A DNA stretch of 64,000 nt, taken from positions 279,792,373-279,856,372 of the forward strand of contig OW240915.1 in assembly GCA_933207985.1 (NCBI GenBank), given 5' to 3'. The notes beneath the pieces were generated by a model. That model worked only from the letters and a program-made list of their open reading frames with translations. It did no database searches and was not told the DNA's origin. Origin of the DNA: Pelobates cultripes (lineage: Eukaryota > Chordata > Amphibia > Anura > Pelobatidae). The translations under genes and the position numbers were made by a program. Each line of letters opens with the position of its first letter. Position 1 is the stretch's first letter. Below, piece by piece: positions 1 to 11,846 of this stretch.

Positions 1-516
1 AACAAAAATAACTGGTATGAAATAAAAAATATCTCCAAGCCAGCTAGAATTCCAACTTGCCTATTTTGGACTTAAATTTGAGAATTCTCACTTTATAAAT
101 TAACCCTTTTATTATTTTACCTTGAAAGCAGAGCAGCTGGGGAGTAGTATGATATCATCTGCCCTAAAGAGCAGGTGGTTTTTTGGCAAGACACTCTATG
201 TAGTTTAATAGAAAACTGTTGTACTTTTTATTATCATTTAAAACAAATGAATACAAGTATTATAGCCCCATGAGTGCATTATTTTGCAATGTATTTATAT
301 AAGTAGATGTCTCTGTTCAATGCATCTCCTGGCTTAGATCTGCTCTATGGGGGCAACATTATTTTCTCCTAATTGGTTGGAAACAGAGCTTATCTAGCCC
401 CCAAAAAACAAAAAATAGCTTTTTCTTGAAGTCTATTCGTGTGTTAAAAAGGTCTGAAAAAGAATGGCTTATGTAATCAATGACTTTAACAACTTTCATT
501 ACTATTGATAAAATGT
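1..516. other. AT-rich intergenic DNA, nothing recognised
   Basis: No conserved coding segment, RNA gene or repeat that I recognise. Reading frames are short and uninformative. Confidence 0.5.
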
Positions 517-524
517 ACAATGAA

Positions 525-908
525 TAGTGATGTCCTGAACGGTTCGCCACGGACGGCGAACATATGCGCTGTTCGGTCCGCTCCCTATGTCATCATCATT
601 GAGTAAACTTTGACCCTGTACCTCACAGTCAGCAGACACATTCCAGCCAATCAGCAGCAGACCCTCCCTCCCAGACCCTCCCACCAGCATCCATTTTACA
701 TTCATTGTGAAGCTGCATTCTTAGTGAGCTTTCCAGGAGGTGGGAGGGTCTGGGAGGGAGGGTCTGCTGCTGATTGGCTGGAATGTGTCTGCTGACTGTG
801 AGGTACAGGGTCAAAGTTTACTCAATGATGACATAGGGGGCGGATCGAACAGCGCATATGTTCGCCGTCCGTGGCGAACCGTTCGGCGAACCGTTCGGGA
901 CATCACTA
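525..908. mobile_element. hAT-type MITE, copy 1, with 8-bp target duplication
   Basis: The element starts TAGTGATGTCC and ends with its exact inverse GGACATCACTA. It is flanked by the 8-bp direct repeat acaatgaa at 517-524 and 909-916. Eight-bp duplications and ends fitting YARNG are hallmarks of hAT transposons. The whole element folds on itself: the two halves from the TTCGCC-rich ends through the CAGCAGACAC blocks are inverted copies, leaving a short unique centre near 690-725. There is no coding capacity, so it is a non-autonomous element moved by a transposase in trans. The two halves have diverged slightly (an added GGCGAACCGTTC repeat near 885-897), so it is not brand new. A shorter relative lies at 49991-50308. 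Confidence 0.88.
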
Positions 909-918
909 ACAATGAATA

Positions 919-2300
919 CACTGTTATCTCAACCTTGAATGACCAATCTCTTTATTATCAAAGCTTGCTAATCTCAAAGGAAAAATGAAAAATAAAACAA
1001 GAAAAGAAGATAAAAATGTATAATCAAGAGCTAGTGTGTGTTCATGATTCCTTACATTCTGACAATGCTGACCATCTCAAAAATGTACTCTGGGGTGATT
1101 AAAACTTTCAAAGTATGCATAGTCTTAACAGTTACGTGCTGTTTCTCACCAATGGGTGTTAAATAAAGCTGCCCGGAAGAGCAGATGTAAACAAGAAAAC
1201 ACACTAAAAAAGGTCCTGTTGTTCATAACAAAATGTTGTTGGCACCTGGCAATATTTTGCTTTTTCAGGTAGCGGCATTGCAAATTGGAAATACGAAAGA
1301 TTTTATTATATGGGTTGCATTATCTGCATAAGAAATAGAGATCAATGTGCAAACTAAATTTACTACATATTGTTTAATAAATCTTATTTCATAATGCAAT
1401 AAATGAACCGTAATGCCATGATATTGTGAAAGCATTTAAAAATAATTGAAGTAAAATGAAGTTGACTAAGTTAATGGAAAATATCAATTTTCACAGTTTG
1501 AAATGGAAAAGTAACTTAATTTGTACAGAAATTATATTGCGATTACAGACATCAGGAGAGTTAAAGCTTTAATCCCTTTATCTAACCAAAACAAAATCTT
1601 CAATACACAGATTAACACACATCATGTAAATATTCTCAAATATTAAGAAAACAATATCTCATTGCGACTTTGTCTATATTCTTTGTTCTTAAAATATCCA
1701 TAATATATCAAAGTAAATTAAAACAGCATGTTCCTAAGAAATTTTTTTAGTTTACCAAGCTAAACATAAAAAGTTATATTTCTACTTATGTACTTTACTT
1801 CTGATAATTCTGTTTTTATTTTATATATATATATTTTTTTGCTTTCATGCCTGAAATCTGTGTTGTATACTTTTTATACATCTAAGAAGTGGACTTTCTT
1901 CATTAACATTTTCAGTTTATCCCTAATGTGAGCCTGCCATTTACTGGTGATACAGTTGATTTTGTTAAAATGATCTGGATGTCATGTTTTTTAACAATAA
2001 TCAATTTTTTTAAGCTTTACTGGTGGGTAGCAAGCATGCACATTACCATACTCTTTATTTAGAAAAAGTAGACGTTTAATGATTTTATGCTACAGCAAGT
2101 AAAGTAGTAAATACCTTTGAAAGATAAATCTAATGATACATCTATGGAATGTGTCCTTTATTAAAACATAATAAACCTATTTTTATGCTGGGATTAGTGA
2201 AATTACAAAATTTTATTCATTGTCTTAATAGGCAAATATTTGTTTGTCGTAAACCCTGGTCAATAGCAACTTGCGAGACACATATAAGAATATGAAGGCC
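919..2300. other. AT-rich intergenic DNA
   Basis: Low-complexity AT-rich sequence with short A/T runs. I see no gene and no repeat whose ends I can define. Confidence 0.5.
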
Positions 2301-2337
2301 AATATTATCTAGATAAGCACCATATTTCATCCATAAT

Positions 2338-2560
2338 ATTAATATTATAACAATAATTATTATTATTATTAGCATTAATATAGTGCCACCTTATTCTTCT
2401 TTTCAATATTAGGAAAGAAATGTAACAATAAATGAGACAATTACAAAATGTTACAGGAACAATTGGTTGGTGAGGGCCCTGCACAAACAAGCTTACAGCC
2501 TAGAGGATTTGGGGTATAAAAACAGGCATTGAGGGGGGATAGCAAGTAGATTACAAGATA
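2338..2560 (-). mobile_element. 3' tail of an L2-like LINE, antisense
   Basis: Read on the minus strand, this runs from a segment containing the agcttgtttgtgcagggccc type of motif to a terminal short tandem repeat of TAA/ATT units at 2350-2372. That layout (a 'gagcagggccctc'-like motif, then the tail, then a (TAA)n-like end) matches the 3' end of the sense-strand L2-like copy at about 37815-37965. It has no coding content. It may be the 3' end of the element whose reverse transcriptase relic lies at 3405-4390, although the spacing is longer than in the sense copy, so they could be separate insertions. Confidence 0.5.
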
Positions 2561-3404
2561 GGAGAACAGCTGAAGTGGAAGGTGAGAGTGGAATGTGGCT
2601 CTTTAGGAGAGAGCAAGAGACAGGTTTGTGAAATGGAATGCTTTGATTCCAATGAACTGGACACAGGTGACAGCACCATCTCTGGAGCACTGGATGAATA
2701 GGATAAAGGACACTAGACACATGGATGAAATGCACTGGTCAATCAGAAATCATAGGAAAAAGTATCTAAAGGTCTGGTCTCCTTGGCTGATGCTTTGGTC
2801 CTCTTCTTTGAGCTTGAATAGTACCTCAATCAGCAGTAGTTTTCTTCAGGCAGAGACCTAATCATGTATCTTTGTCCTGTCCATTGGAGACTTGAGCAAA
2901 GTGCTTGTCATGGGTGACATCATCTGGCATTGCCTATAATTAAGAGTACACCGCTTCAACATATTCTCAACTCTTTTATTAGTTATCATTATTTTCCTTT
3001 CTCCTGACCCTAAATCTAACAGCTTTTTATCTAAGGAAACCTATACCTAATCTATTGCATTGAAATTCTCACTGTTCATTCTTAGGACACTATTTGACCA
3101 TGGGATTGCATAAAGAGAATGTTGTTTTATTGTTCTTTTTTTTCTGTTAAATGCTTTTTACTATGCTCATGTAACTTTATGCCTTTTATTGATTTCCTAT
3201 GTCAAGTCCGTTATGTAAAGAGCCTAGCCATACAACACTGCACATTAAATAAAATACTGTGCCTAGCTCTGTTATGTATGTATATACCCTATACCTTAAG
3301 GGTGATTCTTTGACTTGTTTGATGACTTATTTTTGTTTCCTTATTGTAATGGTTTAATGTGAACATATATTGCAATGTTGTACTTTGTATTTGAATGGAA
3401 AGTT
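2561..3404. other. Non-coding DNA between L2-like pieces
   Basis: Mixed-composition DNA with no recognisable domain. Part of it may be decayed LINE 3' sequence, which I could not confirm. Confidence 0.35.
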
Positions 3405-4390
3405 CTATGCATGAACATGTGCTTTAAAAGAAAAAAGGAAGGGGGCGGACGTGGGAAATGTTTTTAAGGTGTAAATTGCAGGATATAGCAACAGATAGGA
3501 TGTGATATGTAACAGTGAGGCCAGAATAACATTTAACATCAACTTGCAGGGAGAGTGAAAAAGGAAAATTAGTATTTTGACAAGCAAAGATAAGAATCTC
3601 ATCTTTTGAGAGATTGAGTTTCTCAAATCTGGAGTATATGCAATCAGAGATGTAAGAAAGGCAACCAGCAACATGTCTGAGGACAGCGGGGGTGGGGGAG
3701 GTGGGGGAGAGATCAGTTATATCTGGATGTCATCAGCATACAAGTGGTAGCAGAATCCAAAAGAGAAAACAAAAGGGAATCAAGAAAAGAGCCTTGAAGG
3801 ACTCCTACTTAGTTGTTATTAGAAAAGGAGGCACTGAATAAATGTTGGAAGAGATAGAAGGAGAACCACAAGAGGACAGTGTTTTGAAGACCAATGGATT
3901 GAAGCGTTTGAAGAAGGAGGATATGATGAACAGTGTCAAAGGCAGCAGAGAGGTCAAGAAAAATTAATATACAGTAGTGGCCTTTGGATTTAGCTGCACT
4001 TAGATCATGTGTTACTTTAATCAAAGTGCTCTCAGCACGGTTGAGAGGGTGGAAGCCAGATTGAAGAGGGTCAAGAAGAGAGATGGATTTGAGAAAGCAA
4101 GCCAGTTGGATAAAGACAAGTTATAGAAGTAGTAACGTTGAGAAAAATAGGAGCAGGGATGTGGGACAATAGTTGGAAAGGGAAGACAGGTCAAGAGATA
4201 ACTTTCTTAGAATGGGTACGATAGTAGCATTTTTAAGTGGAGCAGGTACAATGCCAGAAGAAAGAGAGCAGTTGAAGATATGAATTAAGGATGACACAAG
4301 ACCAGGGGAGAGAGATCTGATAAGGTGTGATGGGATGAAGTGGACAAGTGGTGGGATGAGAGGAAAGGCCAATTCCTGTTCAGTAGCTTT
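3405..4390 (-). pseudogene. L2-like LINE reverse transcriptase relic
   Basis: On the minus strand, successive conserved blocks of a non-LTR retrotransposon reverse transcriptase appear in the right order but different frames. Around 4150-4330 is a block of the kind that precedes the NYRPISLL motif (LKNATIVPILRK, then LSNYCPTSLL). At 3960-4020 there is DLSAAKSKGHY, followed near 3930-3960 by FLDLSAAFDTVHH, the palm block with the first catalytic aspartate. At 3727-3751 the sequence reads YHLYADDIQI, the YxDD catalytic motif. The enzyme would prime reverse transcription at a nicked target. Frameshifts and stops separate the blocks, so no functional protein can be made. The LDLSAAFDTVDH signature fits the L2/CR1/jockey group; I prefer L2-like because of the matching copy at 36.2-38.0 kb. 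Confidence 0.85.
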
Positions 4391-5655
4391 GCAGAAAGCC
4401 TAAAGGGTAGGACAGATTTTACTCAACAAATTCCCAATAATGAAACCAACCTATGCACCCAACTTTAACTCTGTATCACAAATAAATTCATACACAAATA
4501 CAGGAACATTTTCTGATCAAATTATACAAATAAGCAAAAGTGAAAACAATGGTTCCCATATAATTAGCATTTTAGAATATGATCAGATAAACACTGCAAA
4601 TAGTGGTAAGAGATAATGAGTTGTACATTGCTATTGTTTAAGGTCATAAATGTGTATAATAATCCACCGTGTATAATAATCCACCAGAGTTTGAAAACTA
4701 TGCAAGCTCAGTTGGTAAACAAGAAGAGATAGTAGATCTCACACCATACCTTGTTCAACCTATTGTTATAATTAGAATAAATAATGTGTAGTTAAAATGT
4801 CATTTTGCTGTGAATTTCATGTGATGATCTGATTTTCCTGGATAACTTGTGATCCATTCTGCGATGGTATGGGTTGCAAATCATTCCAGGACAACCATTA
4901 TATATGATGCATTCATCATACAAGAGGGGGGATTTATTGTTTGACAGACATTGCTAATGAAAGTATTTTCCCCCAGGAACTTAAAGCCCTGAAGGAATAT
5001 CTTAAAAATAAGGATTTTTTTAAGATAAGAAAATGCATCATTAACAGGACTTAGCAAAAATAACCCTTTTTGTGCCTGCAGCTGCCAAATCAACTTCAGA
5101 TTATTTTGCAACATGATTATGAGAACTGTTTGTCCGGACAATATTTTGCATAATTAGATCTTGTTTTATATTTTCATTTAACATTAAGTTGACGTGTAGT
5201 TATTTTACATTATTTGATTTATATGTTAGCTCTAAACCATTGGAGCCTGTAGCTGCAAATTCTATTTTAGATTCCTTATGAAATAACTGTCTGGATTGTT
5301 TGTTTGTCTAGACTATTAAGTTTCTAATTGTAAAACAAAAAAGTTTTAGTTGGAACAATGCTGTTAAGTACTTTAGTCTAAAGTATTTGATTGATGCATT
5401 GGTTTCAAATTCCATCTATAAATGAGACAAGCAGTTCATTTTATTGAATTCTCCCATTGATCATAGCCAATACCAAGTGTATAGTTAGGACTGAAGATTA
5501 TGCACATATAAACAAAAGCCCTTAATCTGAAGTTTAGCATAAATGTGTTTGAAATATGTATATATATATATATAAATGTCCAGACTCTGGCACTCAACCC
5601 CCAAAAAAGAGAAAACTGAAGGGTCGAAAATATATTTAGAAAACCAAGAAAGTGC
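4391..5655. other. AT-rich intergenic DNA
   Basis: No gene recognised. There is a short TA microsatellite at about 5557-5573. Confidence 0.5.
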
Positions 5656-5661
5656 TCCTGT

Positions 5662-6206
5662 TTAAAGGGACTATCTAGGCAGAGGATTTTACTCACCTGG
5701 TTCCAGCGCCGAGAGCCTTGTGAAGCCGCACCCCCTATTTCATCAAAATGACGAAATAGGTGGGCGCGAGCAAGGAGCAATCAGACGCTTCCATTTGGAA
5801 GCGTCATTGCTCCCTTGTGCGCATTTGCGGCTTTGCCGCACATGCGCACATACTTCATAGGGCGGCATTCATGCTGCCCTCTGAAGTCCTGAGTGCACTA
5901 CCATGCATGCGCGCGGTGTGCAAGGCCGTAAGCTGAGCTGACTGACAGCTCAGCTTGCGGTCTTTGCCCGCCCCCTCTCCTCTGCTGACAGGCAGGAGAG
6001 AGAAGGCGCGCACACAGTGCCTTCTCTCTCCTGCACACGTCAGACGTATCTTAATATGTCTGACGTGAACAAGGCCTTTTTAGGGCCCTACATGATAGGA
6101 AGTCCCTCTGGTGGCCGTCTGAGTGGAGGTATTCCTATCAATCAATGTAAAAACTGTATTTTCTCATTAAGCTGTAGTTGTTCAGGTGACTATAGTGTCC
6201 CTCTAA
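5662..6206. mobile_element. Worn T2-like MITE
   Basis: The left end is TTAAAGGGACTATCTAGG, beginning with TTAA at 5662-5665. The right end is GGTGACTATAGTGTCCCT followed by CTAA, a one-base change from the TTAA expected for the target duplication. The interior is GC-rich and contains nested inverted repeats, for example tgtcagacgtatcttaata-type arms near 6035-6065 (cgtcagacgt / tctgacgtg). TTAAAGG termini with TTAA target sites are the signature of the T2 MITE group described in Xenopus, thought to be mobilised by Kolobok-type transposases. No protein is encoded. Confidence 0.65.
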
Positions 6207-7035
6207 CTACTACAAGCAAGCACAACCCACAATTTGTCTACATGCAAATAAAACCAGTTTGGCCATCATAACCATTATCTGGAAGGAAATGATTTGTATA
6301 TGACTTTCACTATAGTAGGAATTGTTGATGTTCAAAGGTTATGCAAAGTGAATTGAAATTTTAGGAAAAAATAGGTGACCAAAGATTGTTTAATATAATT
6401 TGAAATTTATTTTGAAAATGATCTATTTAGATTTTCTTACTACAAACTCCGTTTTAAATAACCCTTTTAATTTTGTTTTAGCTACAGGTACAGTATTTCA
6501 AAATCTTTTAACTATAAAATGAACACGAGTACTAGCTTGTTAAAGAGGAAATAACAGGACCATCAAACATAAATTATTTAAATCATAAATTATTAAGATA
6601 ATGCAATGAAAAATTAAATCCAGAAACATCTGTCAAACTGAAAAATGTATTCAATTTAAAAACAAAACAAAAAATAGAATGCAAATGAATCAAACACAAA
6701 CTGAATGCCAGACTATAGCTATAGCTGCAGAGTTGTTGTTTTTTCAATGAAAGGAGGAAGGAACCAAAGATCTCTACTCCCCATAATGTATGCAATTATT
6801 ATAAGTTGTTGCTAGTTGCTCCACTACGCTTCCCATTTACACTTGTTTCAAGAAGAACTAAACCGAATGGAGATATTGTAAAGTTCAGATGGAAGGGTAG
6901 GTGGAAAAATGTACAAACACGTATCTTAGTTCAACATCTTTCTTCATTCAATTAATATTCAATCTTTGTTACTCTCCTTTAGCAGATTTTCTTTTTCCGG
7001 CATAGAAAACTGTACAGAAAATTGAAAAAAACGGT
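6207..7035. other. AT-rich intergenic DNA
   Basis: No gene or definable repeat seen. Confidence 0.5.
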
Positions 7036-7039
7036 CATG

Positions 7040-7290
7040 ACTTGAGTTGAGCGGACACCTGGATGTTCGGGTCCGGCGGGTTCGGTCGAACTTTGAAAAA
7101 AAGTCCGGGTTCGGGCTCGAACTTGACCCCAAACTTGACCCTGAACCCGAACCCCATTGAAGTCAATGGGGACCTGAACTTTTGGGCACAAAACTCCTGG
7201 AAAGGGCTAGAGAGCTGCAAAAGCAAGTACAATGGGGGTAAGACTAGGACAAGTGCCCTGCAAACAAATGTGGATAGGGAAATCACTTAA
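7040..7290 (+). mobile_element. TIR-like module of the GTTCGGGT repeat family
   Basis: This block starts GAGTTGAGCGGACACCTGG, continues with repeated GTTCGGGT/CCGAAC motifs and the segment CCATTGAAGTCAATGGGG, and ends near AGGGAAATCACTTAAAATAA. The same block occurs in reverse complement at about 29380-29624 as the right end of a large foldback element that is flanked by an apparent 8-bp duplication. By that comparison this is one terminus of a hAT-type non-autonomous element. I could not find its partner end; the rest of the element probably runs into the arrays to its right. Confidence 0.65.
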
Positions 7291-7470
7291 AATAACATAA
7301 AAATTAAAAATACAGCTGAGCCATAAAATAGCACTTGATGGAATCTTTGATTTTAGCTTTGGAAGAACATGAATCAAAATCTAAAGCATGGCTGTCAGGA
7401 GGATCAACAGAATTATCCATTTGAGAGAGGGTTGGAGTGCAGGGTATTCTCTTTCATTGTTCAAACTGAG

Positions 7471-8085
7471 CTCAACTCCTGATGCATGGAGAAAATGCCT
7501 TCACAAGCCTCTGCTATTGTGTACATGGCTTATACTAAGTGACTCATAGGTTGAGGAGGCGGTGACCGTGGAGGTGTAGGTGGAAGCAGCGGCGGAGGAG
7601 GATGATGAGGTAGCCAACACTTTTTTTTTGTGGTAGCCCACAAAATATTGGGACATACAAAAAAAGAAACATTTGCGGCCTGCGGTGCATTTCTTGCAGT
7701 CCTGATGCATGGAGAAATGCTCAACTCCTGATGCATGGAGAAAAGGTCTTCACAAGCCTCTGCTAATGTGTACCTAGTTTATACTAAGTGACCCATAGGT
7801 TCAGGAGGCGGTGACGGTGGCGGTGGAGGAGGGAGGATGAGGTAGCCAACACTGTGTTTTATGTTTTTTGTTTTTTTATTTAATTGTGGTAGCCCACAAA
7901 ATATTGGGACATATAAATAAAGAGACATTTGTGGCCTGTGGTGCATTTCTTGCAGTCCTGATGCATGGAGAAATGCTCAACTCCTGATGCATGGAGAAAA
8001 GGCCTAATAGGTAATAAGTGACCCATAGATTGAGGAGTCGGTGACCGTGGTGGTTGAGGAGGAGGATGAGGTAGCCAACACTGTT
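7471..8085 (+). repeat. Imperfect tandem repeat, period about 250 bp, 2.5 copies
   Basis: Units begin with CTCAACTCCTGATGCATGGA at 7471, 7720 and 7976. Each holds a GGAGGCGGTGACCGTGG block, then GATGAGGTAGCCAACACT, then TGTGGTAGCCCACAAAATAT, and ends TTTCTTGCAGTCCTGATGCA. The third copy breaks off into a TA microsatellite. Small internal expansions of GGAGG and T runs separate the copies. The GGTGG-rich stretch can be read as short open frames on the minus strand, but these track the repeat and are not genes. Confidence 0.8.
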
Positions 8086-8111
8086 TATATATATATATAT
8101 ATATATATATA
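8082..8111. repeat. (TA)n microsatellite
   Basis: About 13 uninterrupted TA dinucleotides. Confidence 0.95.
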
Positions 8112-8114
8112 ATG

Positions 8115-8345
8115 TTCAAATGCTTGCACTCCAGTAGTCTTGTAATAGAGCCCGGTGCTAGTCAAGCAAAAATAATATAAACAGGAAAGTAGAAAATAGC
8201 ACTCTAAGGACTTCATAAGAATATGGTGAAAAAAATAACTTAGCTTTTATTCAGCAACTGCCACAAAGTTTCAACGTTTCAGTTCTATTACAGAACTTTC
8301 GTTAGGATCCTGACAAAAGTTCTGTAATAGAACTGCTCAGGGGTG
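8115..8345 (-). mobile_element. Penelope-like terminal segment with decayed hammerhead-like hairpin
   Basis: The block carries CACTCC and CCCGGTGCTAGTC near 8127-8163, TTTTATT near 8247, and then, on the minus strand at about 8311-8262, a hairpin of the form CTAACGA-A-AGTTCT-loop-AGAACT-GAAA-CGTT. That is the same layout as the clearer copy at 28315-28600, whose outer part (GCACCGGGCATT... GGAGTGCAAG) matches 8124-8165 in reverse complement. A second, worse copy of the hairpin follows on the plus strand at 8310-8337, so the region is half of a palindrome. Segments like this are known at the ends of Penelope-like retroelements. The core G is changed to A, so self-cleavage is unlikely. Confidence 0.55.
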
Positions 8346-8470
8346 GGGGCTGGGAGGCAATAGGTCCCTATTGTTTTTTTTTTTTTTAACAGTCACATCC
8401 ACAGGCTTCTCACTATTTACTAGTCATGCCCCTACTCGCGGTATAGCGAGTAGGGGCAAAATTTACTAAT
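8346..8470. repeat. Sub-terminal block shared with the 24.6-29.6 kb foldback element
   Basis: The segment GCTTCTCACTATTTACTAG followed by CATGCCCCTACTCGCGGTAT resembles 29226-29275 (CTCACTGTTTACTAGACACA, CCCCTGCTCACAGTATAG) and, inverted, 24790-24850. It ends in a short perfect hairpin, CCCCTACTCG / CGAGTAGGGG, at 8429-8457. Confidence 0.5.
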
Positions 8471-8489
8471 ACTAAGTAATTTTTGCAAG

Positions 8490-8665
8490 AGAAGTCCCGA
8501 AGTGCCGAAGTCCCGAAATGCAGAAGTTCCGAAATTCTGAAGTGCCGAAGTGCTGAAGTTGCCGAATTTCTGAAGTTCCGAAGTGTTGAAGTGCCGAAGT
8601 TCCGAAGTGTTGAAGTGCTGAATTGCCGAAGTCCCGATTTGCGAAAGTCCCGAATTTCGGAATGC
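8490..8665. repeat. Minisatellite of CCGAAGTGCTGAAGT-type units
   Basis: About 16 imperfect copies of an 8-11 bp unit of the form GAAGT(G/C)CC, GAAGTTCC or GAAGTGTT. Three overlapping open frames exist here on both strands only because the unit lacks stop codons; they encode repetitive peptides and are not genes. Confidence 0.9.
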
Positions 8666-8704
8666 CGAACCGAACTGAAAATTTTTCCCATGCACCTGCC
8701 TAAT

Positions 8705-9545
8705 AATTTCAATGCTTAAAAGTACATTTTGAAAAGTTTATTCCAGCCATTGAATCTAAGCAAATAGTAAAATGATACATATCCATTCTATGAATATTTA
8801 ACATTACCTTTAACTCAGACTGTCTTTAGACCAGCTACTTCGAGAAATATTTAATAATTCACTTTTCGCCTCAACATGAGTACATCTGTAAAGTATTAAA
8901 AAGCCTAAGGCAAAGAACACACAACTTGTAATCCCAGGACTTCAGCGGACAAAGAGTAAACACAAGAATTACTCAGGAGTGAAACTTGATGTCACACACA
9001 GTTTTCGCATTCTAACTATAATCTGTACCATGACAATGCAAGCATTCTGGTTGCTGATGAGCTAATATGCTCAGGAGAAAACCGTAGGAAGAAGCCAGTA
9101 ATATCAAGTAAATATTAAACATTAATTATAACTTCAGCTGATTGCTTCAATGTTTTGACATGTATATAAAAAAGACATGTCAATGTATTGTGCAAAAAAA
9201 AAATCACATTTTAGACAAGCTGTTGACAAAAATAGGTGCATGACCTATATTTTGTTACTAAGAAAATCAGAAACTTTGATTCATTATTAATGTTGCCTTT
9301 TAATTAACTTTTTGATGAAAAAAAATCAATTACTTAAATGAAAAAGGCAGAATAATTTAAGAAGATAGCTTGCTATTTTTCAATAACATTTTGATTTTGT
9401 TTTTTTTCTGGTGCGTTGTGGTATTTAATGATGTGTGATTTATTTTCAAACTAACCTTTCATTGCTTGGCATTTCATGAATATAACCACCATAACTAAGG
9501 TATCCTGTTATCATGGAAAATATGCAGTGTATTTGCAGCTCTATA
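8705..9545. other. AT-rich intergenic DNA
   Basis: No gene or definable repeat. Confidence 0.5.
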
Positions 9546-9548
9546 ATT

Positions 9549-9985
9549 CATATGTTTAAGGCCGTAGGCCTGTATTTGTGGGAGGAGATAGCATTCCTAT
9601 AAAACGCTACTCCACTCTCCTTACCTTTGCCGTGACGTACGCTGTTCACCTCCCCTCGTCTAGCCGGACATCCGTCATTCCTTTTTGCCTTCCCACCAAG
9701 CAGCACATTTGTGAAACTCAAACTACCGAATGCCAGGTAATCGGCGGGAGTAGCCTCGTTCGGACTATTCCCGCCATTCAACATTTACTATTCTATACCA
9801 GTTGCACGTTCACAAACATACGAACGCATGACATTTCGGCAAACTATTTGTTGAATTTATTAATTTTCAATTCGTGGCAATCACAGTACGTCTATACTTA
9901 TTTGCAATCTAAAAAAATATATATAGCAATCCTATCCCAATGTTATCTCTGTACGTGCTGTCAGTAAGAGGGTGACAAATCTGGA
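9549..9985 (+). mobile_element. CpG-containing segment, possibly a terminal piece of the DIRS-type element
   Basis: Composition changes abruptly from AT-rich DNA to a CpG-bearing block (GCCGTAGGCC, GCCGTGACGT, ATCGGCGGGAGTAGCC) that ends near a GAAATAAACTG signal. It reads like a retroelement terminus with promoter-type sequence. It lies 2 kb upstream of a recognisable DIRS gag and in the same orientation. No inverted partner was found at the other end of the DIRS remains, so its assignment rests only on position and composition. Confidence 0.3.
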
Positions 9986-10795
9986 AATAAACTGAGCTCC
10001 CCCCATGTATATGTTTTAAAAATCTAATTATAATGTATTATTGGAAATTGCAATGTTATTATAAGAAAGTTGGTATACAGTGAGGTTAATAAATCTTATC
10101 ATGTTGTCTTTGCCAAATATATATATATATTGATAAACAGGTGATATTTTACAAGTGAATTGTGTTCTCAGTTGCTGTAAACCAGTGACTGGTTACACAC
10201 TATTCCTAACTGGGATTCTATTTACTAAACTGGAAACTGATTTACAAAGTGAATAGCCATATGTAAATTGTTTTAAATTTATAGTGGATTTCCAAATGTA
10301 GGCACTAAATAGCAAAAATGCTATTTTTGCAGATACGAAGTTTCAGCTCTATTAGTCCCTAAAACTGAAAATGTGCTCTGTATTCCCGTTCTGTTTAGTG
10401 AATAACCAACCCTACTAGATTTTTCATCTTTAAGGTCATAGATGCTGACTTTTCAATATTCATATGGTCACTTTTGCATTTACCACTGGCCTAGTTAAGA
10501 AAAATTCACAGCATTTTTATAGGTTTATTGTTTTAAACTGAAAGAAGGTAGCTACGTCAACGATCTTGTAATGAGACGATTTTACAAGTAAACTGCAAAT
10601 TTGGAAAGTGCCTCTCATGGTTTTTTTTTTTTTTGCATTCTTTTGAATCAACAGCAAAAACAGATGTGAGAAAACTGATAAATTGTATAGTTGATAATAC
10701 ACGAACAGGTCTCTCATTGGTGGTATACTAATAAGGGCAGGACTTGAACATATATTAAGTATCACTAAAGTTGTTTTTCCCCTGTTATATGCTAC
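9986..10795. other. AT-rich DNA between possible DIRS pieces
   Basis: Ordinary AT-rich sequence with a short TA run at 10117-10130. It may be an insertion into, or flank of, the retroelement. Confidence 0.4.
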
Positions 10796-11846
10796 CTCAA
10801 TTTCAGATTTCGCAAGAGCATTTCACTACAACCCGGTTATAGCTCCACTAATCTCCGCGTTTATCAGGTACTAAATAATCTTAATTCATGTCGCAATTTA
10901 CTGCCTATACAAGGCCACGCAACACCGCAAGGGGTTATTAACATACGGGGGCTTGATTTCTCGCCTTGCCTCGTCAGGCCACGGCTTCACTCTACTACTT
11001 GTTATACGTTATAGTCAACTCTCTATCTCACAATAGATGTCCTAAACTCCTTCAACATCTTTTCATTCTTTCACCATCAAGACCACGCTTTAAGCACCAT
11101 AGTTTCAAGGATCTCTGTATAGGGGAATTTACTAACTTTCCTTGGTCTCTTCATCACTCTTAGGGCCTATGGTTATAATTCTTTCTGCATTGTCACAAAA
11201 AAAAATATATACATTTTCTTCTTCTCTCCTCCCATTTTTATTATTACACTCTTACCCCCTCCCCTTCTTCTTCTCCCTCCTCCTGCTCTTTCCCTCCTTC
11301 TTGTGTCATAGGTCTAATACAGAATTTCCTCACTGAAACCACACTTTGGTTTCGCTAGGTACGTTGCATTACCCCTTCATCAAGCCCCCGTACAGGGTTA
11401 GAGAAATGGCTGTATAGGGCTAGGCGCTGGCCTTAGTTGATCAATAGCTGGTCCCGCGAGACCAACTCCCCAATCTCAACACAGAGATTTCGCCCCTCGG
11501 CCCAAATCATAGTTAGTGCCTCGCATTCACCCACCTATTGGGATTATAGCCAGGGCCTCACCTGTCACTGCCACACGTATTGAATCTTTTACTGTCACCG
11601 AGAGGCCAACACCCTGCCACCACGCTAGTGGCTCGAGCCCCATGCCCAAGTCATAGATAGAGCCTCTCACCTGCCGGTTGGCCTCACCTGTTATGGGGTA
11701 GAGAGCTTTTTTGCTTCGGCACTAGTTAGTCAGCTCCCCCTAGCACACCCGCTAGGCCTAACACCCCTGTTAGAGTTGGTACCCCCAGGGAATTCCAAGA
11801 ACCATCCAAGCCAGGCTCTGTAAGATTCTGGACCATCCCCAAGATT
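10796..11846 (+). mobile_element. Probable 5' non-coding region of the DIRS-type element
   Basis: Mixed-composition DNA with CpGs immediately upstream of the gag-like frame, starting near CAGATTTCGCAAGAGC. A conspicuous inverted pair GGGGGCTTGA (10948) and CATCAAGCCCCC (11377) brackets about 440 bp; the same ends ACGGGGGCTTGAT / TCAAGCCCCCGT suggest a nested terminal structure or a secondary insertion. No protein domain is seen. Confidence 0.4.

Noticed and set aside
5436..5780. 114-codon minus-strand frame
   Set aside because: It spans the TA microsatellite and the edge of a T2-like MITE; no domain.
7471..8085. Possible CRISPR-like array
   Set aside because: Units are about 250 bp, imperfect, without short repeat and unique spacer structure, in a vertebrate genome.
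8413..8719. Overlapping frames on both strands
   Set aside because: Produced by the GAAGTGCC minisatellite; the repeat unit lacks stops in several frames.
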